The notes beneath the pieces were generated by a model. The model ran no database searches. It was not told where the DNA came from and was given only the letters and a program-made list of their open reading frames with translations. A DNA stretch of 64,000 bases. It comes from PALSA-1006 sp964532405. Lineage in GTDB: Bacteria > Pseudomonadota > Gammaproteobacteria > Burkholderiales > Gallionellaceae. Location of the stretch: assembly GCA_964532405.1 (NCBI GenBank), contig CAZHIC010000011.1, positions 4,491 to 68,490 on the forward strand, read 5' to 3'. Numbering within the stretch: the stretch's first letter is position 1; each line of letters starts with the position of its first letter. Below, in pieces: positions 8,714 to 17,089 of this stretch. Both the position numbers and the translations under genes were made by a program.

Positions 8714-9107
8714 TTACATGATGTTGTTAGTGCTGGTCAGCAGCGGCTTGATGTTGCTGTGGTCTTTTTTTGGCAATAAGATTCGCGGCATCAAAGAGGT
8801 GGATACGGTTGCAGCGTTACAGCTCATCAACCACAAAGACGCGATGGTGCTGGATGTGCGCGAACAAGCCGAATACGACGCGGGGCATGTGTTGAATGCG
8901 AAACTGATCCCGTTGGGCAAGTTGAACGAACGCATCGGCGAGTTGGAAAAATTCCGCGCGCAACCCATCGTGGTGATATGCCGCAGCGGACAGCGTTCTT
9001 CGTCCGCCACTGCGCAGCTCACCAAGCAGGGATTCGATCAGGCATATAACCTGGCGGGTGGCGTGGTGGCATGGCAAAAAGCCAGCCTGCCGCTGGAGAA
9101 AAAATAG
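8694..9107 (+). CDS. Membrane-anchored rhodanese-domain sulfurtransferase
   Basis: A 137-aa protein starting at a GTG with a GAGGAG site 8 bp upstream, overlapping the end of the preceding gene. Residues 8-25 form one membrane helix. Residues 35-133 form a single rhodanese domain with VLDVREQAEYDAGHV and the active-site loop ICRSGQRS (Cys96). The domain would move sulfane sulfur via Cys96 persulfide. It begins the conserved run rhodanese-grxC-secB-gpsA typical of betaproteobacteria. Which membrane face the domain occupies is not certain. Confidence 0.9.
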   Translation: MQFLENNYMMLLVLVSSGLMLLWSFFGNKIRGIKEVDTVAALQLINHKDAMVLDVREQAEYDAGHVLNAKLIPLGKLNERIGELEKFRAQPIVVICRSGQRSSSATAQLTKQGFDQAYNLAGGVVAWQKASLPLEKK

Positions 9108-9108
9108 C

Positions 9109-9366
9109 ATGGCCAAGGTGCTGATGTACTGCACTGAAGTGTGCCCCTATTGCGTCAATGCCGAGCGCTTGTTGAAGAGAAAAGGCGTGACCGAGATCGA
9201 GAAAATTCGCATCGACTTGCAGCCGGAAATGCGCGACTCGATGATAGAAAAAACGGGCCGACGCACCGTGCCGCAGATATACATTGGCGAGCACCATGTC
9301 GGTGGCTTTGACGATCTGGCGGCGCTTGATCGCAGCGGCAAACTAGATCCGATGTTAGGTCGTTAA
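9109..9366 (+). CDS. grxC: Glutaredoxin 3
   Basis: A cytosolic dithiol glutaredoxin of 85 aa. The redox motif CPYC follows the first strand (KVLMYCTEVCPYCVNAE). The cis-proline motif TVPQIYI and the glutathione-binding GGFDDL complete the fold. The ATG at 9109 directly follows the rhodanese stop and uses a GGAG site inside that gene, so the two are translationally close. It ends KLDPMLGR. It reduces glutathione-mixed disulfides and protein disulfides. Confidence 0.95.
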   Translation: MAKVLMYCTEVCPYCVNAERLLKRKGVTEIEKIRIDLQPEMRDSMIEKTGRRTVPQIYIGEHHVGGFDDLAALDRSGKLDPMLGR

Positions 9367-9397
9367 AACATTTTGTTTTTATTTTTTAGGATAAATC

Positions 9398-9868
9398 ATG
9401 AGCGAAGCTAACGTAACACCCGAACAAGAACAGCAGGCGATGTTCAACATCGAAAAACTCTACGTGAAAGACTTGTCGCTGGAGATACCCCATGCGCCCG
9501 CCATTTTTCTGGAACGCGAAAATCCGCAGATAGATCTGCAATTGCATACCAATGCCACACCCGTCGAAGACGCTGTTTACGAAGTCACCATCACCGTCAC
9601 CGTGACGGCCAAGCTGCCGGAGAAGGACAAAGTGATGTTCCTGGTTGAAGCCAAGCAAGCGGGGATTTTTCAGTTGCGCAACATTCCCCAGAGCGAGATC
9701 GAGGCGGTGTTGGCCGTGGTCTGCCCGAACATCCTCTATCCTTATTTGCGCGAGGTAGTGTCCGATGTCGTGGTGCGTGCCGGCTTCGCGCCGGTGATAC
9801 TCAGCCCCATCAATTTTGATGCGCTGTATCAGCAGCAAAAACAGCAAGCCACGGAAGTGAAGCACTGA
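9398..9868 (+). CDS. secB: Protein-export chaperone SecB
   Basis: A 156-aa cytosolic homotetrameric chaperone that keeps preproteins unfolded and delivers them to SecA. Recognisable family segments are FNIEKLYVKDLSLEIPHAP, the Thr/Val-rich strand VTITVTVTAKL, and the C-terminal NILYPYLREVVSD...GFAPVILSPINFDALY. It sits in the usual betaproteobacterial position between grxC and gpsA. Confidence 0.97.
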   Translation: MSEANVTPEQEQQAMFNIEKLYVKDLSLEIPHAPAIFLERENPQIDLQLHTNATPVEDAVYEVTITVTVTAKLPEKDKVMFLVEAKQAGIFQLRNIPQSEIEAVLAVVCPNILYPYLREVVSDVVVRAGFAPVILSPINFDALYQQQKQQATEVKH

Positions 9869-9879
9869 TCAAGCCCTGT

Positions 9880-10344
9880 ATGAGCCGCGTTGCCGACAAG
9901 GTGGTGCTGATTGCAAAGAGTTCGATGCTTTGCGGGCTGCTTGCTGTGGTAGCTCCCGCGCTCGCCTTCGACTTTGTTTCGGTGGCGACCCCAAGCATTT
10001 TGTACGATGCCCCATCGCTGAAAGCGCACAAACTTTTCGTCGCCACGCGCTATTTGCCCTTGGAGCAAATCGTGAGCTTGGACAACTGGGTCAAAGTGCG
10101 CGACAGTTCCAGAAAGTTGTATTGGATTGAAAAACGCGCGTTGAGCAGCAAGCGTTTTGTCACCGTGAGCCTGCCTGTTGCCGCTGTGCGCGCAGATCCC
10201 GAGGTAAGTTCAGCCGTGGTTTTCCAAGCGTCGCAACAATTGGCTCTGGAATGGCTGGGCGACACGGGGAGCGGTTGGCTCAAAATCCGCCATCTCGATG
10301 GGGTGACGGGGTATGTCAAAATCACCGAAGTGTGGGGCGACTGA
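9880..10344 (+). CDS. Secreted bacterial SH3-domain protein
   Basis: A 154-aa protein with a signal peptide (SMLCGLLAVVAPALA) and two SH3b-like repeats: FVSVATPSILYDAPSLKAHKL...WVKVRDSSRKLYWIEKRAL and VAAVRADPEVSSAVV...GWLKIRHLDGVTGYVKITEVWG. Such domains bind peptidoglycan or peptides in the periplasm. It overlaps gpsA by the TGATG stop/start, so the two are probably translationally coupled. The exact ligand is unknown. Confidence 0.8.
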   Translation: MSRVADKVVLIAKSSMLCGLLAVVAPALAFDFVSVATPSILYDAPSLKAHKLFVATRYLPLEQIVSLDNWVKVRDSSRKLYWIEKRALSSKRFVTVSLPVAAVRADPEVSSAVVFQASQQLALEWLGDTGSGWLKIRHLDGVTGYVKITEVWGD

Positions 10345-11348
10345 TGAAAATTTCCGTGTTGGGCGCCGGCGCATGGGGCACCGCGTTGGCGATCAGTTTG
10401 GCGCCGCGCCATCAAGTCCGCTTGTGGGCGCGCGATGCGCAGCAGATTGCTGCGATGCAGGCCAGTCGCAGCAACCAGCGCTACCTGCCGGACATGCCGC
10501 TGCCGCAGTCATTGCAACTCACCGCCGACATGGATGCCGCGCTGGCCGATGCCGAATTGCTCATCGCCGCTGTCCCGGTCTCTTCTTTGCGCGGCATATT
10601 GCAGCGCATCGCCGCATCGCCCGTGTCCACACCAGTGGTTTGGTTGTGCAAGGGGTTCGAGGCGCAGACTTCGCAACTGCCGCATCAGATCGTGGCCGAA
10701 GTTTTGCCTTCTAATTTCCCTCGCGCTGTGTTGTCCGGCCCGAGTTTCGCGCAAGAAGTAGCGCGCGGGTTGCCCACCGCATTGACACTCGCTTCCAGCG
10801 ATATTGGCTTCGCGCAGCGCATCGCCCAAGCGCTGCACCATTCGCGGCTGCGCATTTATTCCAGCGCCGACGTGGTGGGCGTCGAAGTGGGCGGTGCGAT
10901 CAAAAACGTATTGGCGATTGCGGCGGGTATTAGCGATGGTTTGCACTTGGGCTACAACGCCCGCGCTGCTTTGTTGACACGCGGCTTGGCCGAAATGACG
11001 CGGCTGGGTTTGCAGCTGGGCGGCAAGGCCGAAACGCTGGGCGGACTATCCGGTGTGGGCGACTTGATCCTGACCTGTACCGGCGATTTGTCGCGCAACC
11101 GCCAGGTAGGCATGTTGCTGGCGCAGAAAAAAGCGTTGCCGGATATTCTGAAAGAATTAGGGCATGTCGCGGAAGGCGTCTATACGGCTCGCGAAGTGCA
11201 TCAAGTCGCGCAGCGTTTGGGGGTGGATATGCCGATCTGCGAAGCTGTGTATCGCGTGTTGTACGAACAACTTGCGGCGGATAAAGCGACCGAGAGCCTG
11301 CTCAGCCGTCAGCCGAGCGATGAGTTTGGGAGGAGTTGTGAAACGTGA
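10344..11348 (+). CDS. gpsA: NAD(P)-dependent glycerol-3-phosphate dehydrogenase
   Basis: Makes sn-glycerol 3-phosphate from dihydroxyacetone phosphate for phospholipid synthesis, in the cytosol. The ATG at 10344 overlaps the previous stop. The 334-aa protein opens with the Rossmann motif MKISVLGAGAWGTALA and carries VLSGPSFAQEVARGLPT, GGAIKNVLAIAAGISDGL with the catalytic lysine, and GLSGVGDLILTCTGDLSRNR. The final residues (RSCET) are encoded by one arm of a perfect palindrome shared with the convergent trmL, so the natural end may have been altered by that repeat. Confidence 0.96.
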   Translation: MKISVLGAGAWGTALAISLAPRHQVRLWARDAQQIAAMQASRSNQRYLPDMPLPQSLQLTADMDAALADAELLIAAVPVSSLRGILQRIAASPVSTPVVWLCKGFEAQTSQLPHQIVAEVLPSNFPRAVLSGPSFAQEVARGLPTALTLASSDIGFAQRIAQALHHSRLRIYSSADVVGVEVGGAIKNVLAIAAGISDGLHLGYNARAALLTRGLAEMTRLGLQLGGKAETLGGLSGVGDLILTCTGDLSRNRQVGMLLAQKKALPDILKELGHVAEGVYTAREVHQVAQRLGVDMPICEAVYRVLYEQLAADKATESLLSRQPSDEFGRSCET

Positions 11349-11410
11349 AGGTGATGCTGTGAAAAGTGAAATGCAGGGACGCTTCTCCATTTTACTTTTC
11401 ACGTTTCACA
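11337..11410. repeat. Palindrome shared by the 3' ends of convergent gpsA and trmL
   Basis: Perfect 13-bp arms TGTGAAACGTGAA (11337-11349) and TTCACGTTTCACA (11398-11410) contain the stop codons of both genes. Both proteins therefore end in SCET. There is also an AAAAGTGAAAT/ATTTTACTTTT inner pairing. It may act as a two-way transcription stop. Confidence 0.85.
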
Positions 11411-11866
11411 GCTTTTAAACCCGCACTGTCTCCACGCCTCATACACCGCAATCGCCACGGTATTCGATAGGTTCAAGCTGCGGTTGTTGGGCAACATCGG
11501 CAGGCGTAGCTTTTGTTCGGACGGAAGCGATTCCAGAATGTTCGCAGGCAAGCCGCGGCTCTCCGGGCCGAACAGAAACGCATCGCCTTCTTTGAATGCG
11601 GCCTCATGGTATGGATGCGAACCCTTGGTGGTAAAGGCGAGCAGGCGCGAGTCGGGCAAGGTGCGCAGGCAGGCATCGAGGTCGTCATGTACCTGTATGG
11701 TTGCATATTCGTGATAATCCAAACCCGCGCGGCGCAATTGTTTGTCGTCGAGCTCAAAGCCGAGCGGGCGTATCAAATGCAGTTGCGCGCCGCTGTTGGC
11801 GCACAAACGGATGATGTTGCCGGTGTTGGGCGGAATTTCGGGTTGAAACAAGATCACGTTAAACAT
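11399..11866 (-). CDS. trmL: tRNA (cytidine(34)-2'-O)-methyltransferase (SPOUT family)
   Basis: A 155-aa knotted SPOUT methyltransferase that 2'-O-methylates the wobble base of tRNA-Leu isoacceptors. It begins MFNVILFQPEIPPNTGNIIRL. The AdoMet-binding knot motifs FLFGPESRGLP and LPMLPNNRSLNLSNTVAIAVYEAWRQ are intact. Its length matches the family. The C-terminal SCET is encoded by the palindrome shared with gpsA. Confidence 0.95.
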   Translation of the reverse strand: MFNVILFQPEIPPNTGNIIRLCANSGAQLHLIRPLGFELDDKQLRRAGLDYHEYATIQVHDDLDACLRTLPDSRLLAFTTKGSHPYHEAAFKEGDAFLFGPESRGLPANILESLPSEQKLRLPMLPNNRSLNLSNTVAIAVYEAWRQCGFKSCET

Positions 11867-11890
11867 TGGAATCTTTCAATCAAAAACGTC

Positions 11891-11971
11891 GTCCACGAAA
11901 AACACGAAAGGCACGAAATTATCAGCATGGCATTGTTTGAATTTTTTCGTGAGTTTCGTGTTTTTCGTGGA
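11891..11971. repeat. Inverted repeat TCCACGAAAAACACGAAA ... TTTCGTGTTTTTCGTGGA
   Basis: Perfect 18-bp outer arms (11891-11908 and 11954-11971) contain inner CACGAAA/TTTCGTG arms. It lies upstream of trmL and of the pilus operon. It resembles the scattered CACGAAA palindromes common in proteobacterial intergenic DNA. Its function is unknown. Confidence 0.8.
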
Positions 11972-12073
11972 TAGGTGCTTTTTGCTTCAGTAAAGCTTGT
12001 CAGTAATAAGAAAAAAGGCTAACTTGCGCCTTCAATTGCCGCCGCTGGCGCACTCTTAAAAGGCAACACTTCT

Positions 12074-13777
12074 ATGGCGCGTCCCGAAAAAATCCACTTG
12101 GGCGACCTGCTGCTACAGCAGAAGCTCATCACGCTGGAGCAACTTCAATTCGCGCTCAATCAACAAAAGACCAGCGGGCGAAAATTAGGCCGGGTATTGG
12201 TAGATAACGCCTTCGTCACCGAAGATCAAATGTCGGAGGCGATTGCCAAACAGCTCAACATCCCCTTTATCAACCTCAAATATTATAACGTTAATCTCGA
12301 AATCGTCCGCCTGTTGCCGGAAAATCAGGCGCGGCGTTTCCGCGCCATCGCGCTGGAAGAACGCAATGGCGCGCTGTTGATCGGCATGGACGACCCGACA
12401 GATCTGTTCGCTTACGATGAAATATCGCATTTCCTCAAGCGCGACATCGACTTGGCCGTGGTCACCGAAAGTCAGTTGCTGGAAACGGTCGATCGCGTCT
12501 ATCGCCACACCGAAGAGATCAGCGGCTTGGCGCGCGAGTTGTCGGAAGACCTCGGCGATAGCTACATCGACTTCGGCGCGATGAGCGACACGGTCGGGTT
12601 GGAAGAGGCGCCGGTCGTCAAATTGTTGCAGTCCATGTTCGACGACGCCACGCAGGTGCGGGCATCGGACATTCACATCGAGCCGCAAGAAACGCGCATG
12701 CAAGTTCGTTTCCGTATCGACGGCGCGTTGCATCTGCAAACCGAGGCGGACAGCAAGATCGAGCCTTCACTGGTGCTGCGTTTGAAGTTGATGGCGGGTC
12801 TGGATATCTCCGAGAAGCGTCTGCCGCAGGATGGCCGTTTTAGCGTGCGCGTACGCGATCAGGCAGTGGATGTGCGTATCTCCACGTTGCCCATGCAATA
12901 CGGCGAATCGGTGGTCATGCGGCTGTTGAACCAGAGCAGCGGCATTCTGGGATTGGACAAATTGGGCATGCCGCCGGAAATGCTTAAACGTTTCCGCGAA
13001 GTGATCAGGCGCAGCAGCGGCATGGTGTTGGTGACGGGGCCGACGGGTAGCGGCAAGACCACCACGCTGTATGCGGGCTTGTCCGAGATCAACACCATCG
13101 ATCAAAAGATCATCACCGTGGAAGATCCGGTGGAATATCGTCTTCCCGGCATCATTCAAGTGCAGGTGAACGAAAAGATCGACTTCACCTTCTCGCGCGT
13201 GTTGCGTGCCGCCATGCGTCAAGATCCAGATGTGATTCTGGTCGGGGAAATGCGCGATGCGGAAACCGCGCAGATCGGTCTGCGTGCCGCGATGACGGGT
13301 CACTTGGTGTTCTCCACCCTGCACACCCGCGACACCGCCGGCACCTTGTTCCGCTTGGTGGATATGGGGGTGCCCCAATTTATGGTGGCGTCTTCGGTGC
13401 AGGCTGTCTTGGCGCAACGTCTGGTGCGCCGCGTGTGCGAAAGTTGCAGTGAAGCGCATACCCCGAGCGTGCAAGAAATTGGATGGTTGCGCAACGAAGG
13501 GCTGCAAGCTGATAACTGGGGCAAGTTGACGCACGGGCGCGGTTGCTCGCATTGCAACGGCAGCGGATATTTCGGGCGGTTGGCGGTTTACGAAATGCTG
13601 GAAATGACCCAAGCCATCGCGGATGCGGCAGCGCATGAAGAATCCAGCCATTTTATGGAGGTGGTGCGTGAATACCTAAAAGGCAAGACGCTGCTGGATG
13701 CCGCACTCAATCAAATGAAATTGGGCATCACCACCGTGGCTGAAGTCATGCGCATCCCCAATCAGGTGGAAGACTGA
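12074..13777 (+). CDS. mshE: MSHA/type IV pilus assembly ATPase (GspE/PilB family)
   Basis: A 567-aa cytosolic hexameric ATPase that powers pilus extension. The N-terminal MshEN domain (residues 1-150, LGDLLLQQKLITLEQLQFAL) is the fold that can bind c-di-GMP. Walker A is GPTGSGKTTT with Lys328. The Asp box is ITVEDPVEY, Walker B is DPDVILVGEMRDAETA, and a His box follows in TLHTRD. A tetracysteine zinc site is seen in VCESCS and CSHCNG. It opens the pilus operon, and its stop codon overlaps the next start. Confidence 0.93.
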   Translation: MARPEKIHLGDLLLQQKLITLEQLQFALNQQKTSGRKLGRVLVDNAFVTEDQMSEAIAKQLNIPFINLKYYNVNLEIVRLLPENQARRFRAIALEERNGALLIGMDDPTDLFAYDEISHFLKRDIDLAVVTESQLLETVDRVYRHTEEISGLARELSEDLGDSYIDFGAMSDTVGLEEAPVVKLLQSMFDDATQVRASDIHIEPQETRMQVRFRIDGALHLQTEADSKIEPSLVLRLKLMAGLDISEKRLPQDGRFSVRVRDQAVDVRISTLPMQYGESVVMRLLNQSSGILGLDKLGMPPEMLKRFREVIRRSSGMVLVTGPTGSGKTTTLYAGLSEINTIDQKIITVEDPVEYRLPGIIQVQVNEKIDFTFSRVLRAAMRQDPDVILVGEMRDAETAQIGLRAAMTGHLVFSTLHTRDTAGTLFRLVDMGVPQFMVASSVQAVLAQRLVRRVCESCSEAHTPSVQEIGWLRNEGLQADNWGKLTHGRGCSHCNGSGYFGRLAVYEMLEMTQAIADAAAHEESSHFMEVVREYLKGKTLLDAALNQMKLGITTVAEVMRIPNQVED

Positions 13778-15021
13778 TGCCGGTATTCGCTTATAAAGGC
13801 CGCAGCGCGAGCGGCGATCTGGTGCAGGGCATACTCGAAGGCGCGGACACCGGGGCGGTTGCCGACCAACTTTTCAGCACCGGCATCACCCCGACAGACA
13901 TCAAGCCTTCCAAAAAACTGCGCGCAGAAGAAAAATCGGTCGGATCCCGGAGAGCGTGGTGGAAAAGGCTGAACGACAAACCGGTCAGCCCGCTGGACTT
14001 GATGTTGTTCAGCCGCCAGATGTACACCCTGTTGAAAGCCGGCGTACCCATCATGCGCGCGTTGGCGGGCTTGCAGGAATCCACGCAGAGTCCCGCTTTG
14101 GCTGCCATGCTGCAAGATTTGCGCGAAAGTCTGGATAGCGGGCGCGAGCTGAGCGCCGCGCTACGCCGCCACCCCGATATTTTCTCTCCCTTCTATATCA
14201 GCATGGTTCAAGTCGGCGAAATGACCGGCATGCTGGATGAGACCTTCATCCGGCTGTACGCCCATCTTGAATTTGAAAAGCAAATGCGGGAAAGCATCAA
14301 GAGCGCGTTGCGCTACCCGACCTTCGTCGTCGTCGCGATGGCCATCGCCGTCGTGATTGTGAACATCTTCGTGATCCCCGCTTTCGTTAAAGTGTTTGCG
14401 GGCTTTCACACCGAGCTGCCCTTGATGACGCGCTTGTTGATCGGCTCATCCAACTTCTTCGTCAATTTTTGGCCGCTCGTTCTGGCGATGATCGCAGGGG
14501 CAGTGGTCGCCTTCCGTTCCTACACCCATACCGTCGAGGGCAAATACAAATGGGATAAATACAAATTCCAGATCCCCATCGTCGGCAAGATTATCCTCAA
14601 ATCCACTTTGGCACGCTTCGCCCGCAGCTTGGCGCTGGGCATGAAGAGCGGCATCCCCATCGTGCAGGGGCTGAATGCCGTGGCGCAGGTGGTGGATAAC
14701 GAGTTCATGCGCGCCCGCGTCGAGCAGATGCGCGACGGGGTGGAGCGCGGCGAGAGCATCTTGCGCTCCGCCATCGCCACCGGCGTATTCAATCCTGTCG
14801 TGTTGCAAATGATCGCCGTGGGCGAAGAAACCGGCGACCTAGATGGCTTGATGTTCGAAGTCGCGGGCATGTACGAGCAGGAAGTGGAATACGAAGTGAA
14901 GACACTGAGCGCGCAGATCGAGCCCCTCCTGATCGTCGCCCTCGGCGTGCTGGTACTCATCCTCGCTCTGGGTGTATTCCTGCCGATGTGGGACTTGGGC
15001 AAAGCGGCGCTGCATAAATGA
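13777..15021 (+). CDS. mshG: MSHA/type IV pilus inner-membrane platform protein (GspF/PilC family)
   Basis: A 414-aa polytopic protein that couples the ATPase to pilin assembly. It has the two GspF repeats: SPLDLMLFSRQMYTLLKAGVP near residue 70 and KSTLARFARSLALGMKSGIP near residue 270. Each is followed by hydrophobic helices, and the final helix IEPLLIVALGVLVLILALGVFLPM matches the family. Its start overlaps the mshE stop and its stop overlaps the next start, which indicates tight coupling. Confidence 0.93.
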   Translation: MPVFAYKGRSASGDLVQGILEGADTGAVADQLFSTGITPTDIKPSKKLRAEEKSVGSRRAWWKRLNDKPVSPLDLMLFSRQMYTLLKAGVPIMRALAGLQESTQSPALAAMLQDLRESLDSGRELSAALRRHPDIFSPFYISMVQVGEMTGMLDETFIRLYAHLEFEKQMRESIKSALRYPTFVVVAMAIAVVIVNIFVIPAFVKVFAGFHTELPLMTRLLIGSSNFFVNFWPLVLAMIAGAVVAFRSYTHTVEGKYKWDKYKFQIPIVGKIILKSTLARFARSLALGMKSGIPIVQGLNAVAQVVDNEFMRARVEQMRDGVERGESILRSAIATGVFNPVVLQMIAVGEETGDLDGLMFEVAGMYEQEVEYEVKTLSAQIEPLLIVALGVLVLILALGVFLPMWDLGKAALHK

Positions 15022-15548
15022 AAAAACAGGATCCCGGCTTCTCCAAAGGATTCTCCCTCATCGAGCTCATCATCGTCATCGCCATCATCAGCATACTGAT
15101 GACCTTTCTCCTTGAGCGCGTTTGGTATTACCAGGAGCTGGCGGAGAAGACCGCGATGCAAGAAGAGGCGGGGGCGATACAAAGCGCGTTGAGCATGCGG
15201 CACGCCAAGGATTACGTGCGCGGCAATCAGGAAAGCATCAATCTGCTCACTAGCGAGAACCCGGTGAAATGGCTGCAGAAGCTCCCCAAGAATTATTCGG
15301 GTGAATTTTATGATCCCTCACCGCGCTCCGTTGCACCCGGCAGCTGGATGTTCGATCTCAGGGCGCATGAATTGATCTACGTGCCGGATCGGGCCGATCA
15401 TTTCGTGCCCGGCAAAGATGGTAAAAAATGGATACGTTTCCACGTCAATGTTCAATATGAGCCGATTGTTCGGGGCGGAGTGGAAGAGGATGAGAGAGAG
15501 CTGGTTGGCACAGTGTTCGAGCCGAAAGAGCGGGTGAACTGGTTTTAA
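15018..15548 (+). CDS. Type IV pilin-like protein in the mshF/mshB position
   Basis: A 176-aa protein with a prepilin signature: positive leader, then GFSLIELIIVIAIISIL with Glu at position +5 of the mature protein. The remainder is soluble and lacks the paired cysteines of major pilins, which suits a minor pilin. The start overlaps the platform-protein stop (ATGA). By gene order it occupies the mshF/mshB place of MSHA loci; homology to a specific Msh protein cannot be asserted from sequence alone. Confidence 0.8.
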   Translation: MKKQDPGFSKGFSLIELIIVIAIISILMTFLLERVWYYQELAEKTAMQEEAGAIQSALSMRHAKDYVRGNQESINLLTSENPVKWLQKLPKNYSGEFYDPSPRSVAPGSWMFDLRAHELIYVPDRADHFVPGKDGKKWIRFHVNVQYEPIVRGGVEEDERELVGTVFEPKERVNWF

Positions 15549-15815
15549 CTTAAAAATAGGCCCATTTTTTCTGAGCCCCCTCTTACCTTGGTGATATTGA
15601 CTTTCTGGGCGAGGTAAGCGTGGGTGAGCATGAGCAAACAAATATGTTGGTATGGCTGTATGATTTTCATCTCATCGCCTTGATGTAAAGTGCTTGCGCC
15701 CCCGATGTTGTTCCTCTACATTAAGCATTGTCTGATGCGGCAATGTGCTGGGCACGGTGGAAATCGGGCTTGTAGTTTTAACGGGGCTGCGGCCTTAAAC
15801 ACTAGGAGAGTAAAC
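15549..15815 (+). other. Intergenic region upstream of the major pilin gene
   Basis: A 267-bp non-coding stretch between the minor pilin and mshA. It ends with an AGGAGAG ribosome binding site at 15804-15810. A separate promoter for the abundant pilin is expected here, but I could not identify convincing sigma-70 or sigma-54 elements. Confidence 0.4.
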
Positions 15816-16208
15816 ATGAAACAACAACAAGGTTTTACCTTGATCGAATTGATCGTAGTGATTGTGATTCTGGGTATCCTGGCAGCGACGGCGTTGCCGA
15901 AATTTTTCGATTTGAAAGCGGATGCAGCAAGTGCCGCAGTCAAAGGTGTGGCGGGTGCACTTTCCTCAGGAAGTGCGATTAACTATGCAACCCGTTTACT
16001 GCATCCAGCTAGCGGAGTCGCGATAGCGGCCTGTAATAGTGCAAACGTTCAGAATTTGGTTGATGGCGTAACATGGGGTGGTGGGGCTACGGGATACGCG
16101 CTCTCGACAGCAACAGGCGTAGCGTCCGGAGTGTCTGCTCAGTGCACGCTGACTGGCCCCGGCGACGAAGGTAGTAAGACGGCAACCTATACTGTAATCG
16201 GTGCATAA
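15816..16208 (+). CDS. mshA: MSHA-type major pilin
   Basis: A 130-aa prepilin starting at the ATG preceded by AGGAGAG. The leader MKQQQG is followed by FTLIELIVVIVILGILAATALPKFFDLK, a textbook class III peptidase cleavage site and N-terminal helix with Glu5. The mature part has a Cys pair (AACNSAN and SAQCTLTG) likely to form the pilin disulfide loop. It is short for an MSHA pilin but ends cleanly. A strong terminator lies downstream at 16333-16358. Confidence 0.88.
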   Translation: MKQQQGFTLIELIVVIVILGILAATALPKFFDLKADAASAAVKGVAGALSSGSAINYATRLLHPASGVAIAACNSANVQNLVDGVTWGGGATGYALSTATGVASGVSAQCTLTGPGDEGSKTATYTVIGA

Positions 16209-16238
16209 GCCTGGCCTGCGTAGGGTGCAATAAGCTAG

Positions 16239-16314
16239 GTAGAGTGGGTACGCTGTTGTGCCCACGCGGATACCAACGGCGTGGGCAGACGAAAAAACTG
16301 TCTACCCACCCTAC
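16239..16314. repeat. GTAG-type palindromic repeat
   Basis: GTAGAGTGGGTACGC is mirrored by CTACCCACCCTAC, with inner GTGCCCACGCG and GGCGTGGGCA arms. It belongs to the same family as 6534-6612. A half copy (GCGTAGGGTGCAATAAGC) lies just left at 16218-16236. Confidence 0.8.
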
Positions 16315-16332
16315 GCGGTGAACACATCAAGG

Positions 16333-16358
16333 GGGAGGCTTCTGCCTCCCTTGTTTTT
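16333..16358 (+). terminator. Rho-independent terminator after mshA
   Basis: The stem is GGGAGGC (16333-16339) with GCCTCCC (16344-16350) and a four-base loop TTCT, followed by TTGTTTTT. It lies 125 bp beyond mshA, with a palindromic repeat between them. Confidence 0.75.
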
Positions 16359-16471
16359 CGTCTGCTGTTTGCGCTTTTTGGTTTCGGCATCACGCGCCTA
16401 TGCGCATGAGCCTACACCGCAATTCCGTTGTGATACATTGCGCAATTGAAAAATGACTGAAGGAGTGCAAC

Positions 16472-16705
16472 ATGACAATCACGGTTGAACAAATTGCCGA
16501 AGAGGCGTTGTCTTTACCGAGCGAGGCGCGTGCGCTGTTGGCAGACCGTTTGGTCGAAAGCCTCGATCCGGCGGAAGACGGTTATGTACGCCAACTATGG
16601 ATGAAGGAAGCGCGGAGGCGTGTCGAGGAGGTGCGGAGCGGAAGCGTGGCGACCATTGCCGGTGAAGAGGCGTTTGCCCAAGTCAGGGCGGCTATCGCGC
16701 GATGA
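16472..16705 (+). CDS. Addiction-module antitoxin (TIGR02574-like putative addiction module component)
   Basis: A 77-aa protein with a strong GAAGGAG site. It begins MTITVEQIAEEALSLPSEARALLADRLVESLD, the typical family N-terminus, and has a helical charged C-terminus (EARRRVEEVRSG). It normally neutralises a RelE/ParE toxin encoded next to it with a short overlap. Here the overlap is 4 bp with a toxin gene that carries a nonsense codon. It is inserted in the pilus operon between mshA and mshC. Confidence 0.88.
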   Translation: MTITVEQIAEEALSLPSEARALLADRLVESLDPAEDGYVRQLWMKEARRRVEEVRSGSVATIAGEEAFAQVRAAIAR

Positions 16706-16992
16706 ATTATCGCTTTCACCCGGAAGCCTTGGGCGAGTTTCAGGCCGCATCGATTTATTACGAGGAGTAGCAGCGCGGTTTGGGCGAGCGTTATATCTCA
16801 GCCGTTCAGACGGCGATTGGTCACATCGTCGACTCGCCGTTATTGGGGCGCATTTTGGAAGAGGAGGTGCGCCGCTATCTAACTAAAGTCTTTCCCTATG
16901 CGGTGTTGTACACCGTAGAGGACGATTACATCTTGATCGTTGCTGTCATGCATTGCCATCGCGAGCCGGGATATTGGCTGCATAGGGTTTAG
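16702..16992 (+). pseudogene. RelE/ParE-family toxin interrupted by an in-frame TAG
   Basis: The frame starts MNYRFHPEALGEFQAASIYYEE, then has a TAG at 16768-16770 (codon 23), then continues QRGLGERYISAVQTAIGHIV and on to a typical ParE end (FPYAVLYTVEDDYILIVAVMHCHREPGYWLHR). Relatives read YYEEQQPGLG, so a CAG-to-TAG change explains the stop. The rest of the frame is undamaged, which suggests a recent single-base inactivation. Read-through, or a restart at the TTG at 16780, cannot be excluded. Confidence 0.85.
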
Positions 16993-17089
16993 CCCGTGTA
17001 GCATGTTGATGGCAAACAAGGGAGGCTTTCCGACTGTCGTTTACGCTTTTTGATACACTGCGCACCTCGTTGGAGAAGTGGCAGCCGGC

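Noticed and set aside
15750..15775. Possible sigma-54 promoter before mshA (GGGCACGG ... GGGCTTG)
   Set aside because: The GG and GC dinucleotides are not at the required 10-bp spacing and the -12 element does not fit.
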